From: Stemphylium vesicarium
Taxonomy: Eukaryota > Ascomycota > Dothideomycetes > Pleosporales > Pleosporaceae
Reading direction: 5' to 3'
DNA length: 64,000 bases
Assembly: GCA_004380135.1 (NCBI GenBank)
Contig: QXCR01000082.1
Coordinates: 62,001 to 126,000 of the forward strand
In this document: piece by piece, positions 23,304 through 32,618 of the stretch
Layout: each line of letters starts with the position of its first letter
How positions within the stretch are numbered: position 1 is the first letter of the stretch
Notes under the pieces: generated by a model
The model's database searches: none
What the model was told of the DNA's origin: nothing
The model's input: the letters and a program-made list of their open reading frames with translations, nothing else
Program-made: the position numbers and the translations under genes

Positions 23304-24203
23304 CTTCTGGTTTTACACCTTCATAACAACAAAAAGTAGGAAGAAGAGCGTAAGATTTATAGTATTTGGTTGAGAAAATACTATGCGCAAGAGCTAGCTA
23401 CATGCATAACGAAGCTAGTGCAGAGAACATTTGTAATTGCGAGAAAGATGCAGTAACGCCGCTCGCAAAGGCGTGGCGTTGCTGCCGGCGGTAAACGCAG
23501 CCTTACAACTGGCTATGCATTGTCTGTGCCCGTAGCTGACGTGCGCACAACGTCTGATATGAATATCGGTATTAGGTGATATGGATGTCTATTATTGTTC
23601 ACAAGAAAACTAAGAATATTACTGCTATGTGGACAGGAGACAACAAGATCTCCTGATACATGAAGGGGAATCAGGACTGTGCTAACGTGGAAGTTCGCGT
23701 TCATTAGCTACGTTATCGCTGGACGCCTAAGGGGGTGCACCAGTACACAGCAGGCATTACGCGCTGACAAAAGGTATACATGCATGGCGTGCTTGTTGCG
23801 CATATTGCCTGCTGCAGATTGGCCTGAATGTTTAAGGCGTCCAGGGATGACGGGGGCCACAAACTTGGTAACTCCGGATTCCAGTTTTCGTGTTTCCTGT
23901 GTCCAGATACCCACTTACTGTAAACAGAGGATTTGAGGACATTTGTGACAACCGGACAGGAGACAACAAGGCTTCCCGTTCGCTCAGCACTATTTAAGCA
24001 AGATACCGGCGGATTAGTAGTTAGGTGGGTGACCACTAGCGAATCCCCGCTGTTGTATGTTTTTGATTCCGCCCCTTTTTTTTTGCCCTACCGGAGAGAG
24101 AGCTGGCATTGAAGTTAGTAATAGAAAAAGACGTACACTATCACCATTGAAAAAAAGCGTGTAGCTAGGAAAGTGATTTTTGACTTCAGACTGTGAAATG
24201 AAA
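23304..24203. other. Gene-poor interval with a degenerate direct repeat
   Basis: No supportable gene. The 17-mer GGACAGGAGACAACAAG occurs at 23631-23647 and again at 23954-23970, with weaker similarity beyond it. Short minus-strand frames here share a GDLVVSCP/GSLVVSCP echo because of this duplication. Probably old repeat sequence. Confidence 0.5.
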
Positions 24204-27143
24204 CTATGTAGCGTCGACCAACCAATCGGGATCAGCATCTTCATCCTCTGGATCCTCCAGCATTAGCGAACCGGCTTCTGACGGCGATGAAAGCGGAGAG
24301 TCCATCTGGACGTCTCCTTCGCTTTTCATTTCTGTTTTTACATGTTCTGGTAGTGTTGTGTTTTGCTGCTGTTCCTGATTTGGTGGCTGCGCAGCGTCGG
24401 AAGGGGGATGTGGTTCGTCTTGTATAAACACACCTGCAGTATCGTCTGCAGCGCCACCGTACTGCGACTGTATAGTAGCTGTGGCATCTTCGGCTGTATT
24501 TGAAGGCCCGGCTTCATCTTTGTAGTCTTCTGGGACGAAGCCACCGCCTTCCTCGTCGTCTTCTGAGAAGTACATCTGCCCGAAGCTGTTTTTGCGCCGG
24601 GGCCGCAGTTGCTGTGAGTCTAGGATGGAGCTTTCGAAGCTTTGGTGGCGGTGGAGACTGATGGGTGCTGTGTCGTTGCTTTCTTCTGGGAGAAAGCCGC
24701 CACCTCCTTCCCCATCGTCCATGTTGTCGTTGGTGGCTAGGAATCCTTCTTCGCCGTAGTCCTGCGGAGATGGCTGGTAGCCGCCACCTGATGGCTCCAC
24801 AACATTGCCTTCATCAGGGAAGAATCCTCCAGCCATCTCCTGAGCTGCTAGCTCTCGATCCTCTTTACTGATCTCATCCTGCACGTCAATGGCCGGTCCT
24901 TTCTCGCCATCAATTTCGATAGCGTTGACGCGTTGTGCGATGCGGAGACCAAGGAAGAAGCGCCTCCACAGCCGCAGAGATTCCGTTCTTCGTGCTGCCG
25001 TTTCTGCTTCTTCCTGCTGGTATTCCATGCCCTCGATGACGGCCTGTACGGCATCTGCATATTCCTGGGCGACCACAACACCCTGTACAATTGCAGTGCC
25101 ATGACGGCCCTTGAAAGAGAAGCCAGTGACGGCATCTGCAAAGTCGACACCAACTATACGCGCTGCTTTGGACGCAAGCTTATGCCGGATATGCGTACCG
25201 CCTGGTGGGCACATGGACGGGACGTATAGATCCAGATTGCCGTAGACATTGCGTGGGACACGGCCTCGAACCACGGGAGGAGGGACATAGATTTCAGTCT
25301 GAAACTCGGCAAAGAGGCCGGCTCCAACCTCTTCTATCCCGTCTTCAGCATCCATTTCCGCGCCAATTGAGCTTCGTCGCCCCTTCTTGGGCTTTGCACG
25401 CTTGAGCGGTTGCTCACCGAATTTGACGTCTCTTCCCATGCGATAACACTTGTCGGCTGATCTGACCAAGTGTACGTTGGACCGACGATATATGGGCTCT
25501 ATCTTGGGATTCATAGCGGTGCCGCAATTTACCTTTCCAACCTGATTGCGAGGATGGATCACCTCATTGTGTCTGAGGTGGCGCTCAAGTACGTAGACTG
25601 GGTGTCCTTTAAAGTCCTGAACATTCTTCGGTATACCTTCTGCTGCCTCTTTACGCGCCAAGGTAGCCTCCTCCATCTGGTCCCTATCTAGCGTGGACGC
25701 GCGCTCGAAGAATTTCATGGTCCGTCTCCACCATCTTGCCCCGTTAGGCGTACTTTCGACGCGGTACTTCCGCGTCTTGGCATTGTATGCTTTCGCATAC
25801 CTCCGAGTGACGTCTCGCGCCGTGTAGTCGTCTTCGAATGCTATCGCATAAGACAGACTGTTTTGGGTAAAGCTAAGCGGGGGCTCCAGCTTCTCGGGTG
25901 AATTCACAGTGAATGTAGAGTGCGTGTCGATGGTCACCCACTTTTGATAGGAGGGATTGAAGGCTTCAACCCAGTAGACAGGATACGGAGTGTGGTAGGC
26001 CTTTTGCTTCTTAGGCGCCACGCCAGTCTGATTGAGGACGGCATGTCGTTCGCCCATGACACGTTCTAATCTTGACAGTTTCTTGTTTCGGGGTCCCTGT
26101 GACTTGGGTTTCGTGGGACTCGGTTCCGCGGGCTTATTGTATGGGTCAGCAACGATGGTTTTTTGTACGCTCGTCTTTTTTGGAGTTGCACGTTCGGCTG
26201 CAGAGGCAAAGGGTAGAGGCTGCAGGGAACAGACCAGGCGAGTCTCAATGCCAATGCCACGAAGGAGGGCGCAAAACAACTGCGTCCCAACGTCCTGAGA
26301 CGCTTGCAAGGTATGCGCTGCAGTGCGAAAGTCATCCTTATCCATGGCATCATCCATATCGTCAAAATCGGAAAATGGTCGGATAGCTGCCTCGGCTTCT
26401 GCCCAACGCGGCTTGTACATGCCTTGTGCGGTGATGTTGAATCGCTTCGACCACAGCAATTTTAGTTCATTCATGCCATCAATAAAGTGTTTCGAGGCTG
26501 AATACTGTGTCAGGTCGGGATTTGGTACGAGGTTGGACAGGGTCTTGGCGGGAATAATCTTGCGCAATGTGCTCTGGACTCTTCTATCGTTACACCATGC
26601 GTTTCTGCGGTGGACATGATACAGTAGACAGAGCAGGTGCATCTTATGGATGTCCAACCGACGCTTTTTATCCACTGAGGTAATGGCGCGCCGACGTATC
26701 TTCCTCTTCGGGCCAGTGTCGTCGGTCTTCTTTGCGCCCATGGTGATGGATATGTCCCCAATCTGGGGAGCAACGTCTCCGCCTTGATCCGGGTCATCGG
26801 TATCATCGCTGTCGGCAAGGGCATCCTCCCACTCCATATCGCTGTCATCCGACTCGTCCGAGTCTATGATGGTCTGTCGCACGCGACCACTGCCGCGTAC
26901 ATGATGCTCGTCCGTCGATTGGGTTGTAGCCGTGGGCTGCGGTTCTGTTTGCGGTTGCAGTCGTGGTTGCGCGTGCGACGGCGCCGTCTTTCTCTTCTTT
27001 GACGGGCGCTCGTCTTCGTCTGGGCTGGTAACATTGGATGCCTGCTCTTCGCGCAACATTTCCTGGAAGACAGCTGGTACCTCGTCATCCTGCTGCGCTT
27101 TCCTGCCTTTCCGCGCTGATCTTCTTGGTGTCGCGCCAGCCAT
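24204..27143 (-). CDS. rad4: DNA damage recognition protein Rad4/XPC
   Basis: Damage sensor of global-genome nucleotide excision repair, acting with Rad23 in the nucleus. Single-exon frame of 979 residues from ATG at 27143; the upstream GTG-started extension at 27155 is not used. The N-terminus is basic then acidic. The transglutaminase-like fold spans about residues 160-470 (MHLLCLLYHVHRRNAW near 180; PVYWVEAFN near 390; WVTIDTHS). The BHD1-BHD3 domains follow: FKGHPVYVLERHLRHNEVIHP, the GREVKFGEQPLKRAK-like block (here GRDVKFGEQPLKRAK), and NVYGNLDLYVPSMCPPGGTH with VGVDFADAVTGFSFKGRHG. The C-terminal third is acidic and Gly/Pro-rich with repeated GGGF-P-E motifs. The protein is long compared with yeast Rad4, mainly through this tail. 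Confidence 0.95.
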   Translation of the reverse strand: MAGATPRRSARKGRKAQQDDEVPAVFQEMLREEQASNVTSPDEDERPSKKRKTAPSHAQPRLQPQTEPQPTATTQSTDEHHVRGSGRVRQTIIDSDESDDSDMEWEDALADSDDTDDPDQGGDVAPQIGDISITMGAKKTDDTGPKRKIRRRAITSVDKKRRLDIHKMHLLCLLYHVHRRNAWCNDRRVQSTLRKIIPAKTLSNLVPNPDLTQYSASKHFIDGMNELKLLWSKRFNITAQGMYKPRWAEAEAAIRPFSDFDDMDDAMDKDDFRTAAHTLQASQDVGTQLFCALLRGIGIETRLVCSLQPLPFASAAERATPKKTSVQKTIVADPYNKPAEPSPTKPKSQGPRNKKLSRLERVMGERHAVLNQTGVAPKKQKAYHTPYPVYWVEAFNPSYQKWVTIDTHSTFTVNSPEKLEPPLSFTQNSLSYAIAFEDDYTARDVTRRYAKAYNAKTRKYRVESTPNGARWWRRTMKFFERASTLDRDQMEEATLARKEAAEGIPKNVQDFKGHPVYVLERHLRHNEVIHPRNQVGKVNCGTAMNPKIEPIYRRSNVHLVRSADKCYRMGRDVKFGEQPLKRAKPKKGRRSSIGAEMDAEDGIEEVGAGLFAEFQTEIYVPPPVVRGRVPRNVYGNLDLYVPSMCPPGGTHIRHKLASKAARIVGVDFADAVTGFSFKGRHGTAIVQGVVVAQEYADAVQAVIEGMEYQQEEAETAARRTESLRLWRRFFLGLRIAQRVNAIEIDGEKGPAIDVQDEISKEDRELAAQEMAGGFFPDEGNVVEPSGGGYQPSPQDYGEEGFLATNDNMDDGEGGGGFLPEESNDTAPISLHRHQSFESSILDSQQLRPRRKNSFGQMYFSEDDEEGGGFVPEDYKDEAGPSNTAEDATATIQSQYGGAADDTAGVFIQDEPHPPSDAAQPPNQEQQQNTTLPEHVKTEMKSEGDVQMDSPLSSPSEAGSLMLEDPEDEDADPDWLVDAT

Positions 27144-27748
27144 GTTTCCCGTCACTTGGCGAGTAGGCGCGATGCGCGGGGGTCGATGGGTCGTGGCGCG
27201 TCTTGTCGATGGTTACGAGGAAGTTCGGATTTTACCATGGCGGCTTTCATTATAGCCGTCGGCGACTGGCGACGCTGATGATGCTGGGATGCTGCATGGC
27301 GGCAGGCAGATGTTGTTGCGGGTGCATGACTGCAAACGCCACTGATGACGTAACTTCAAGCTGCATCAGAAGCGCGCTATCACGTGTTAGGCCCTTAGCC
27401 TCCACCTGGCTTCTGACCACCTGCACTCTTCGACATCTGATAGTGACGGTAGCTCTTACATGCCCGTCACTGCTCAACCATCTATGTCGCTTCCGAAAAT
27501 GTCGCTACTCTATATCCACGACTGCGGCTGCGAGGTGATACCTGCCGCAAGCCTGGCCTCAACTGGGGAGGGGACGGTGGGAGGATGCACAGCAGTAATT
27601 GCTCCTCCCACATCCTAAGCGACCGCAGTTGCTACATATGAGCAAATACAAGGGTATCGACAATGCCTATGCCAAAATCCACTCTTCACTTTCCACGCAA
27701 AACATCAACATCATCGTACATCACTACCACGGCATTCAATTACTAATC
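27144..27748. promoter_or_regulatory. Divergent promoter region, RAD4 / P1B-ATPase
   Basis: 605 bp between divergent start codons. Part of it (27,638-27,748) may be coding if the transporter starts at the earlier in-frame ATG. No specific sites assigned. Confidence 0.45.
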
Positions 27749-30700
27749 ATGGAAATGAGTATGCTCCCAACCGAAGACGGCGTCCATCGAGCACATCTGC
27801 TAGGACTCGCTTCCAACGAGATCCGAACTCCGAAAGAAGACTTGGAAACACGCGCGACAATAACAATCCACCTCGATCCCAGTCTGACCGTGGCAACGAC
27901 CACTGCCGAAACCCAACCTTCTTTCCAGAGTGCACCTGAAGCTGAGCATGAGCACCATCATCACCACCAACCGGGTACTTGTTGCTCGGAGTCTCAGCGC
28001 TCAAGTCAGGACTCTGTGCTAAGACTTCTAGGTGATGCTGCGCTCCAAGGCCCCGATGACGATGTGGAACGGGGTCCTCCGAATTTTGAGCGTGTCGTCC
28101 TTCGCATCGATGGCTTGAAGTGTGGGTGCTGTGAAGGCGGACTTTCACGGGCACTTGACCAGACTGCTGCCATCAGAAACCACCGTGTGAACACTATTCT
28201 GGCTCGAGTCGAGTTCGACCTAGATACCAACCGGTTGAGTGTCGAAAATGTCGTCAAGCTACTCTCTACGCGAACCGGATACAGTTTCGAGGAGCATACC
28301 GTGTCCGCTGGACAAGTACTCGATTTGATCATCACTGACCCTCGGCTTCTAAAGCACGCCAGTCAGCCAGGGGGTGTTCTTCGTATTGAGGCACCCGAGA
28401 GAGCGCCATGGCGCCCCTTGAAGAGGCTGACCTTCTTCAAGAAAGCAGCCAAGAACCAAGAAGGGGTTGCGACAGTTCGGATACCGCCAACAAAGATACA
28501 CTACGATGCCACAACGATAGGGGCTCGGGATGTGTTTGAATACTACCAGAGATTCGACCCTGACCTACGCCTAGCACCTGTCGTAACAGATCCCGGGCTC
28601 GAGCTTGGAGCTAAACAAGCAAGAAGTGCTTCAATACGTTTCGTCCCTACTCTGGCCTTGACGATACCAGTGGTAGTATTTGCTTGGGCACCTGTTGACC
28701 ACAGTGAAAGTATCTACGCCCACGTCTCGTGTGCTCTCGCCTCAGTCGTGCAGCTGGTCGCCATCAACGAATTTGTCCCTGTAGCCTTCAGAGCTCTATA
28801 TCACGCTCACGTGTTCGAGATGGATTTCCTCATCTTCTTCAGTACAACGATGGCATATATTTTCAGCGTCGTGTCGTATGTGTTCCAAATCCTGGGCAGG
28901 TCTCTCGAAACGGGGTCATTCTTCGAGACATCGACCTTGTTGGTTACACTGATCCTACTAGGCCGTGCAATCAATGAATTTGCGCGCTATCGAGCTGCAA
29001 AATCCGTATCTTTCCGCTCTCTCCAGGTCGAGCAAGCGCTCCTAGTGTTACCATCAACTGAGAGCTGGGCAAATACCGCGACCTCAAAGATCGATTCTCG
29101 GCTCTTGCAATACGGCGACGTCTTCACGGTTCCTCCACATACCCGGGTAGTCACAGATGGTATCGTCCTATATGGGGGTTCTAACATCGACGAGTCGATG
29201 ATCACGGGCGAATTCAAGCCAAAAGCAAAAGGCCTGGAGTCAGAAGTCTTCGCTGGGACTAACAACCAAGATGGCTCTCTTGTCGTCAAGCTGACACGGC
29301 TACCCCACGAAAACTCCGTACATCAGATTGCAGCCATGGTTGAAGACGCCGAGTTGACGAAACCCAAAGTTCAGGCGCTTGCGGATCGCGTTGCTGCATG
29401 GTTCGTGCCTGCGATCGCCATAATAGGTTTCACAGTCTTCCTTGTCTGGCTGCTTGTCGACAAGTACTACAACGACCACTCATGGAAAAGCGCCGCGCTG
29501 ACAGCAGTCACATACGCCATAGCTACCCTCATAGTCTCCTGTCCGTGTGCCATCGGCCTTGCCGTACCCATGGTTGTCCTCATCGCGAGTGGCGTGGCAG
29601 CACGATATGGCATCATTTTCAGAGACCCTCAGATGCTAGAGATCGCCCGAAACGTTACGGATGTAGTCTTCGACAAGACCGGAACACTCACTTGCGGAAA
29701 ACTCGACGTGGTGGGTGTTCCTAGATATCGCAACACGGACAAGGCTCGTGTCAAGGGTCTCATGATGGGCCTCCTGAAAGACATCAACCACCCAGTCTCC
29801 ACTGGAATCGTACATCACCTCGCACAAGACCGGATTGCGAACAAGAATTTCGAACCCTTGGAGGTCAAAGACATCATCAGCTTTCCTGGCAAAGGAGTCC
29901 AAGGCAAGTGTGCAAAAACGGGAGCCATGATCCGCGCTGGAAATGCCGAATGGCTGAGGATCAACGTGATTGGGAAGGAGACCAACACCAGGTGTTACTT
30001 TACTGTTGCTGATGACCTTCGGGCTACCTTCGAACTCAAAGATCGTTCCCGGCCCGGAGCCGAGGTCGTCATTGGAAAGCTACATGCTCGCGGTATACAG
30101 GTACACATGATCAGCGGCGATACAGAAGGCGCTGTAGAGGATGCTGCTGGCGAACTTCATATTCAAAAGGAGAAGACAAAATCACGCTGCAAGCCCGACG
30201 GCAAGTGCACCTATGTCAGGGACCTGCAAAAGCCCGGCAAAGTGGTCATGTTCGTTGGCGACGGCACAAACGACTCTGTTGCCCTCAAGCAAGCGAGTAT
30301 TGGCGTGCACATCAATCAGGGATCAGACGTTGCGAAAAGCGCTGCTGATGTCGTCCTGATGACCACTCGCCTACACGACATCCTCATCTTGCTCGACATC
30401 TCCAGTGCCGCTTACCGACGAATCGTTGCCAACTTCAGCTGGTCTGCCGCATACAACCTTTTCGCGATCTTACTAGCATCCGGCGCTTTCGTCAAGGCGG
30501 GTAGCCAAATCAGGGTAAAACCGCAGTGGGCTGGGCTGGGCGAACTCGTCAGTGTGTTGCCTGTTGTTTTGATCGCGTTCCAGATGCGCTGGCGCAATTA
30601 TGGCAGGAACTATAGGCTGATTGAGAATGACTACCAGAAGGTTGAGGCGCCGAAGCGCGCGAGGCGCATACGGACACGGGGAAGCTCTTCAACGGACAGT

Positions 30701-30760
30701 GCAGGGTGTTGCGAAATCTCCTCGACTACGTTGGCAAAGGTGGATGCTCTCACGCGCTAA
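27749..30760 (+). CDS. Copper-transporting P1B-type ATPase
   Basis: Heavy-metal pump, 1003 residues from the ATG at 27749. An in-frame ATG at 27638 would add 37 residues; the open frame continues to 27599 without another ATG. Order: a His-rich stretch (EHEHHHHHQ, ~27,945); a heavy-metal-associated domain with CGCC as its CxxC site (28,120-28,300); six or more membrane helices before the phosphorylation domain; the A-domain motif MITGEFKPKAKG (29,200); the ion-site motif SCPCAIGLAVP (29,540); phosphorylation motif DKTGTLT (29,670); hinge GDGTNDSVAL (30,258); and two final helices. CPC with HMA indicates Cu(I) export or loading, but Cu and Ag cannot be told apart from sequence. The HP motif appears as DINHPVSTG (29,780). 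Single exon. Confidence 0.9.
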   Translation: MEMSMLPTEDGVHRAHLLGLASNEIRTPKEDLETRATITIHLDPSLTVATTTAETQPSFQSAPEAEHEHHHHHQPGTCCSESQRSSQDSVLRLLGDAALQGPDDDVERGPPNFERVVLRIDGLKCGCCEGGLSRALDQTAAIRNHRVNTILARVEFDLDTNRLSVENVVKLLSTRTGYSFEEHTVSAGQVLDLIITDPRLLKHASQPGGVLRIEAPERAPWRPLKRLTFFKKAAKNQEGVATVRIPPTKIHYDATTIGARDVFEYYQRFDPDLRLAPVVTDPGLELGAKQARSASIRFVPTLALTIPVVVFAWAPVDHSESIYAHVSCALASVVQLVAINEFVPVAFRALYHAHVFEMDFLIFFSTTMAYIFSVVSYVFQILGRSLETGSFFETSTLLVTLILLGRAINEFARYRAAKSVSFRSLQVEQALLVLPSTESWANTATSKIDSRLLQYGDVFTVPPHTRVVTDGIVLYGGSNIDESMITGEFKPKAKGLESEVFAGTNNQDGSLVVKLTRLPHENSVHQIAAMVEDAELTKPKVQALADRVAAWFVPAIAIIGFTVFLVWLLVDKYYNDHSWKSAALTAVTYAIATLIVSCPCAIGLAVPMVVLIASGVAARYGIIFRDPQMLEIARNVTDVVFDKTGTLTCGKLDVVGVPRYRNTDKARVKGLMMGLLKDINHPVSTGIVHHLAQDRIANKNFEPLEVKDIISFPGKGVQGKCAKTGAMIRAGNAEWLRINVIGKETNTRCYFTVADDLRATFELKDRSRPGAEVVIGKLHARGIQVHMISGDTEGAVEDAAGELHIQKEKTKSRCKPDGKCTYVRDLQKPGKVVMFVGDGTNDSVALKQASIGVHINQGSDVAKSAADVVLMTTRLHDILILLDISSAAYRRIVANFSWSAAYNLFAILLASGAFVKAGSQIRVKPQWAGLGELVSVLPVVLIAFQMRWRNYGRNYRLIENDYQKVEAPKRARRIRTRGSSSTDSAGCCEISSTTLAKVDALTR

Positions 30761-31521
30761 TCATGCATTCGGTAGTGGGAAATTGACTTCTTTTCTTTTT
30801 TCTTTGAATTGAATTCCACGTATACGTCAGGCTCCTTGCGGCACATTTTTCTGATTGATTCCGAGTTGTTTCTTTATACCCAAGGCAGCTTGTATTCATA
30901 GTAAAAATCCCACACGTACGCGTTAGGCTGTTGTCTGGTTATTGCTGCGTTCTGTCTCGAGATGCAGCCAAGGTTGAACTAAATGTATGCGTCAAGCTGC
31001 TGTTTGGTAGTTGCCGTGTTCTGTCCGCCGTGCGCTGCCCGGTATCGATAAGCGGAGTCGCTCACTCCGCCGCCTAAGCAGAGAAGGGGGTTGCACTCAT
31101 TCCGCCTCAACGCCAAAAGCGGAGTGCCCACCTCAACGCGGAGTGTCCACCTTGATAGTTACTTGCCACTAAAGATCCCGACCAAACAAAAACAAATCCA
31201 AGGTCTTCATGATGACAAAGCGCATATAGTTATCTTGATATGATCTTGGGCTGGAGCGTAAGTGGTCTGAGGTCATGCAGGTTTTGGTACGAAAGACGTC
31301 AGTCCATTCAGAAAGCTGCTTGAGTCTAGTCGTCGATCGATACTTCAGCCACTTGCGAATATGACATAAATACAGTGCCTGCTGTCGTATTCTGGATTCA
31401 GAACATCCCCCAGATACTCCAATAGCAGGCACCAATCTTTCGCATCGTACATCGTTTCTGTTCTTGCCCACGCTACACTACTACGGCCACCCCTATTTCG
31501 ATTACCAATCCAACCTCGACC
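30761..31521. other. Intergenic region with degenerate repeats
   Basis: No gene seen. It contains the repeats listed for 30821-31152, followed by a ~370-bp promoter-like stretch before the NmrA-type gene. Confidence 0.5.
30821..31152. repeat. Degenerate tandem direct repeats and small hairpins
   Basis: Two 41-bp units, 30916-30956 and 30985-31025, align without gaps and differ at about nine positions, nearly all transitions. A partial third unit (TACGTCAGGCT) begins near 30824. Immediately downstream are a hairpin (GCGGAGT 31052-31058 with ACTCCGC 31064-31070), an inverted pair GCACTC (31093-31098)/GAGTGC (31122-31127), and a direct pair GCGGAGTGCCCACCT (31119-31133)/GCGGAGTGTCCACCT (31138-31152). 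Probably a RIP-affected MITE-like remnant. Confidence 0.6.
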
Positions 31522-32463
31522 ATGGCCCCTACATTTCTCGTCGTTGGGTCGACTGGCAACACTGGCCGAAGCGTCGTGGAAACCCTGTCTGAGCAGCTGA
31601 AGACAAGCGACTTTGCTGGACATCGCATCATCGCATTGACGCGATCCTCGAAAAGTGGTACAGCGCAGAAGCTGGCTGAGCTACTCGGGGTTGAGGTGGT
31701 AGAGAAGAACTGGGTGGAGATCACGCCGGATTGGCTACGCGAGCATGAGGTAGTCAGGGCTTTCATTGCGTCGCACAACGAGCCACAGCACTTTGCCGAC
31801 GAGTCGGCATTCCACCTTGCAGCCCTGCAATCCGGTGTCAAATACGTAGTGCGGATATCTACGACAGCGGCAAACGTTCGACCCGACTGCGATGTTTATT
31901 ACCCACGCCAGCACTGGGCCGTTGAGGCACTCTTGGGCAGCCCGGAATTCAAGGCTTTGCAATGGTCCTCCCTACAGCCCAACGTCTTCTCTACCTTAAC
32001 CATGGCCCCTGCCGCTGGATTCATCAAGAACTATCGAGAGACAGGGAAGCAAGGGAAGCTCGGCTTGATGCTTTCGGAAGATGCACCCGTCGGTGTCATT
32101 CACCCTGACGATGTTGGCGTCTTTGCTGCTAAGCTCTTGCTTGAAAAAGACACTACCAAGCACAACAACATGAAGTACGTCTTGAATGGTCCCGAGGATA
32201 TCACTGGAAAGCAAACTATTGAACTGGTGGAGAAGCATATTGGCGCAAAGGTCGAGAATGTCGTGTACAAGGATCTGTCATTCGTTGATGAAATGGCGAA
32301 GGCAGCGCCAGGAGCAGCACACCTTATCTTGACTATCAAACGCGCGCCGAAAACAGCTTGGGAGGGGAAATGCACGGCTTCTACTACAAGCGAGGAGGTC
32401 CTTAAGCTTGCTCCGCCGCGGCACAGGCCTGCTGCTGTTCTACAAAGTCTTCTGGACGGATAG
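31522..32463 (+). CDS. NmrA-like NAD(P)-binding Rossmann protein
   Basis: Single-exon frame, 313 residues, starting in a GACCATGG context. The N-terminal glycine motif is VVGSTGNTGRSV (GxxGxxG), typical of NmrA/HSCARG-type atypical short-chain reductases that sense or use NAD(P). Other family-like blocks are VKYVVRISTTAANV, the YPRQHWAVEALL helix and LQPNVF, with a DDVG/AAKLL block in the C-terminal half. No Tyr-x3-Lys catalytic pair is convincing, so redox sensing or isoflavone-reductase-like catalysis both remain possible. It is the first gene of the accessory-looking stretch and lies just upstream of a regulator gene. Confidence 0.85.
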   Translation: MAPTFLVVGSTGNTGRSVVETLSEQLKTSDFAGHRIIALTRSSKSGTAQKLAELLGVEVVEKNWVEITPDWLREHEVVRAFIASHNEPQHFADESAFHLAALQSGVKYVVRISTTAANVRPDCDVYYPRQHWAVEALLGSPEFKALQWSSLQPNVFSTLTMAPAAGFIKNYRETGKQGKLGLMLSEDAPVGVIHPDDVGVFAAKLLLEKDTTKHNNMKYVLNGPEDITGKQTIELVEKHIGAKVENVVYKDLSFVDEMAKAAPGAAHLILTIKRAPKTAWEGKCTASTTSEEVLKLAPPRHRPAAVLQSLLDG

Positions 32464-32618
32464 TTTACATATCGGTGAATCCATCGAATCAAACTTCTTT
32501 GCCTGAATAGCGTCGTCGAACCTTTCATCTTCTCGTATCGATTGACGCTGTGCTGACAGCTAATTCAGTAGCATGCGCCACAGAAGAACCGAATCTCGCC
32601 CCATGGAAGACCATGTGA

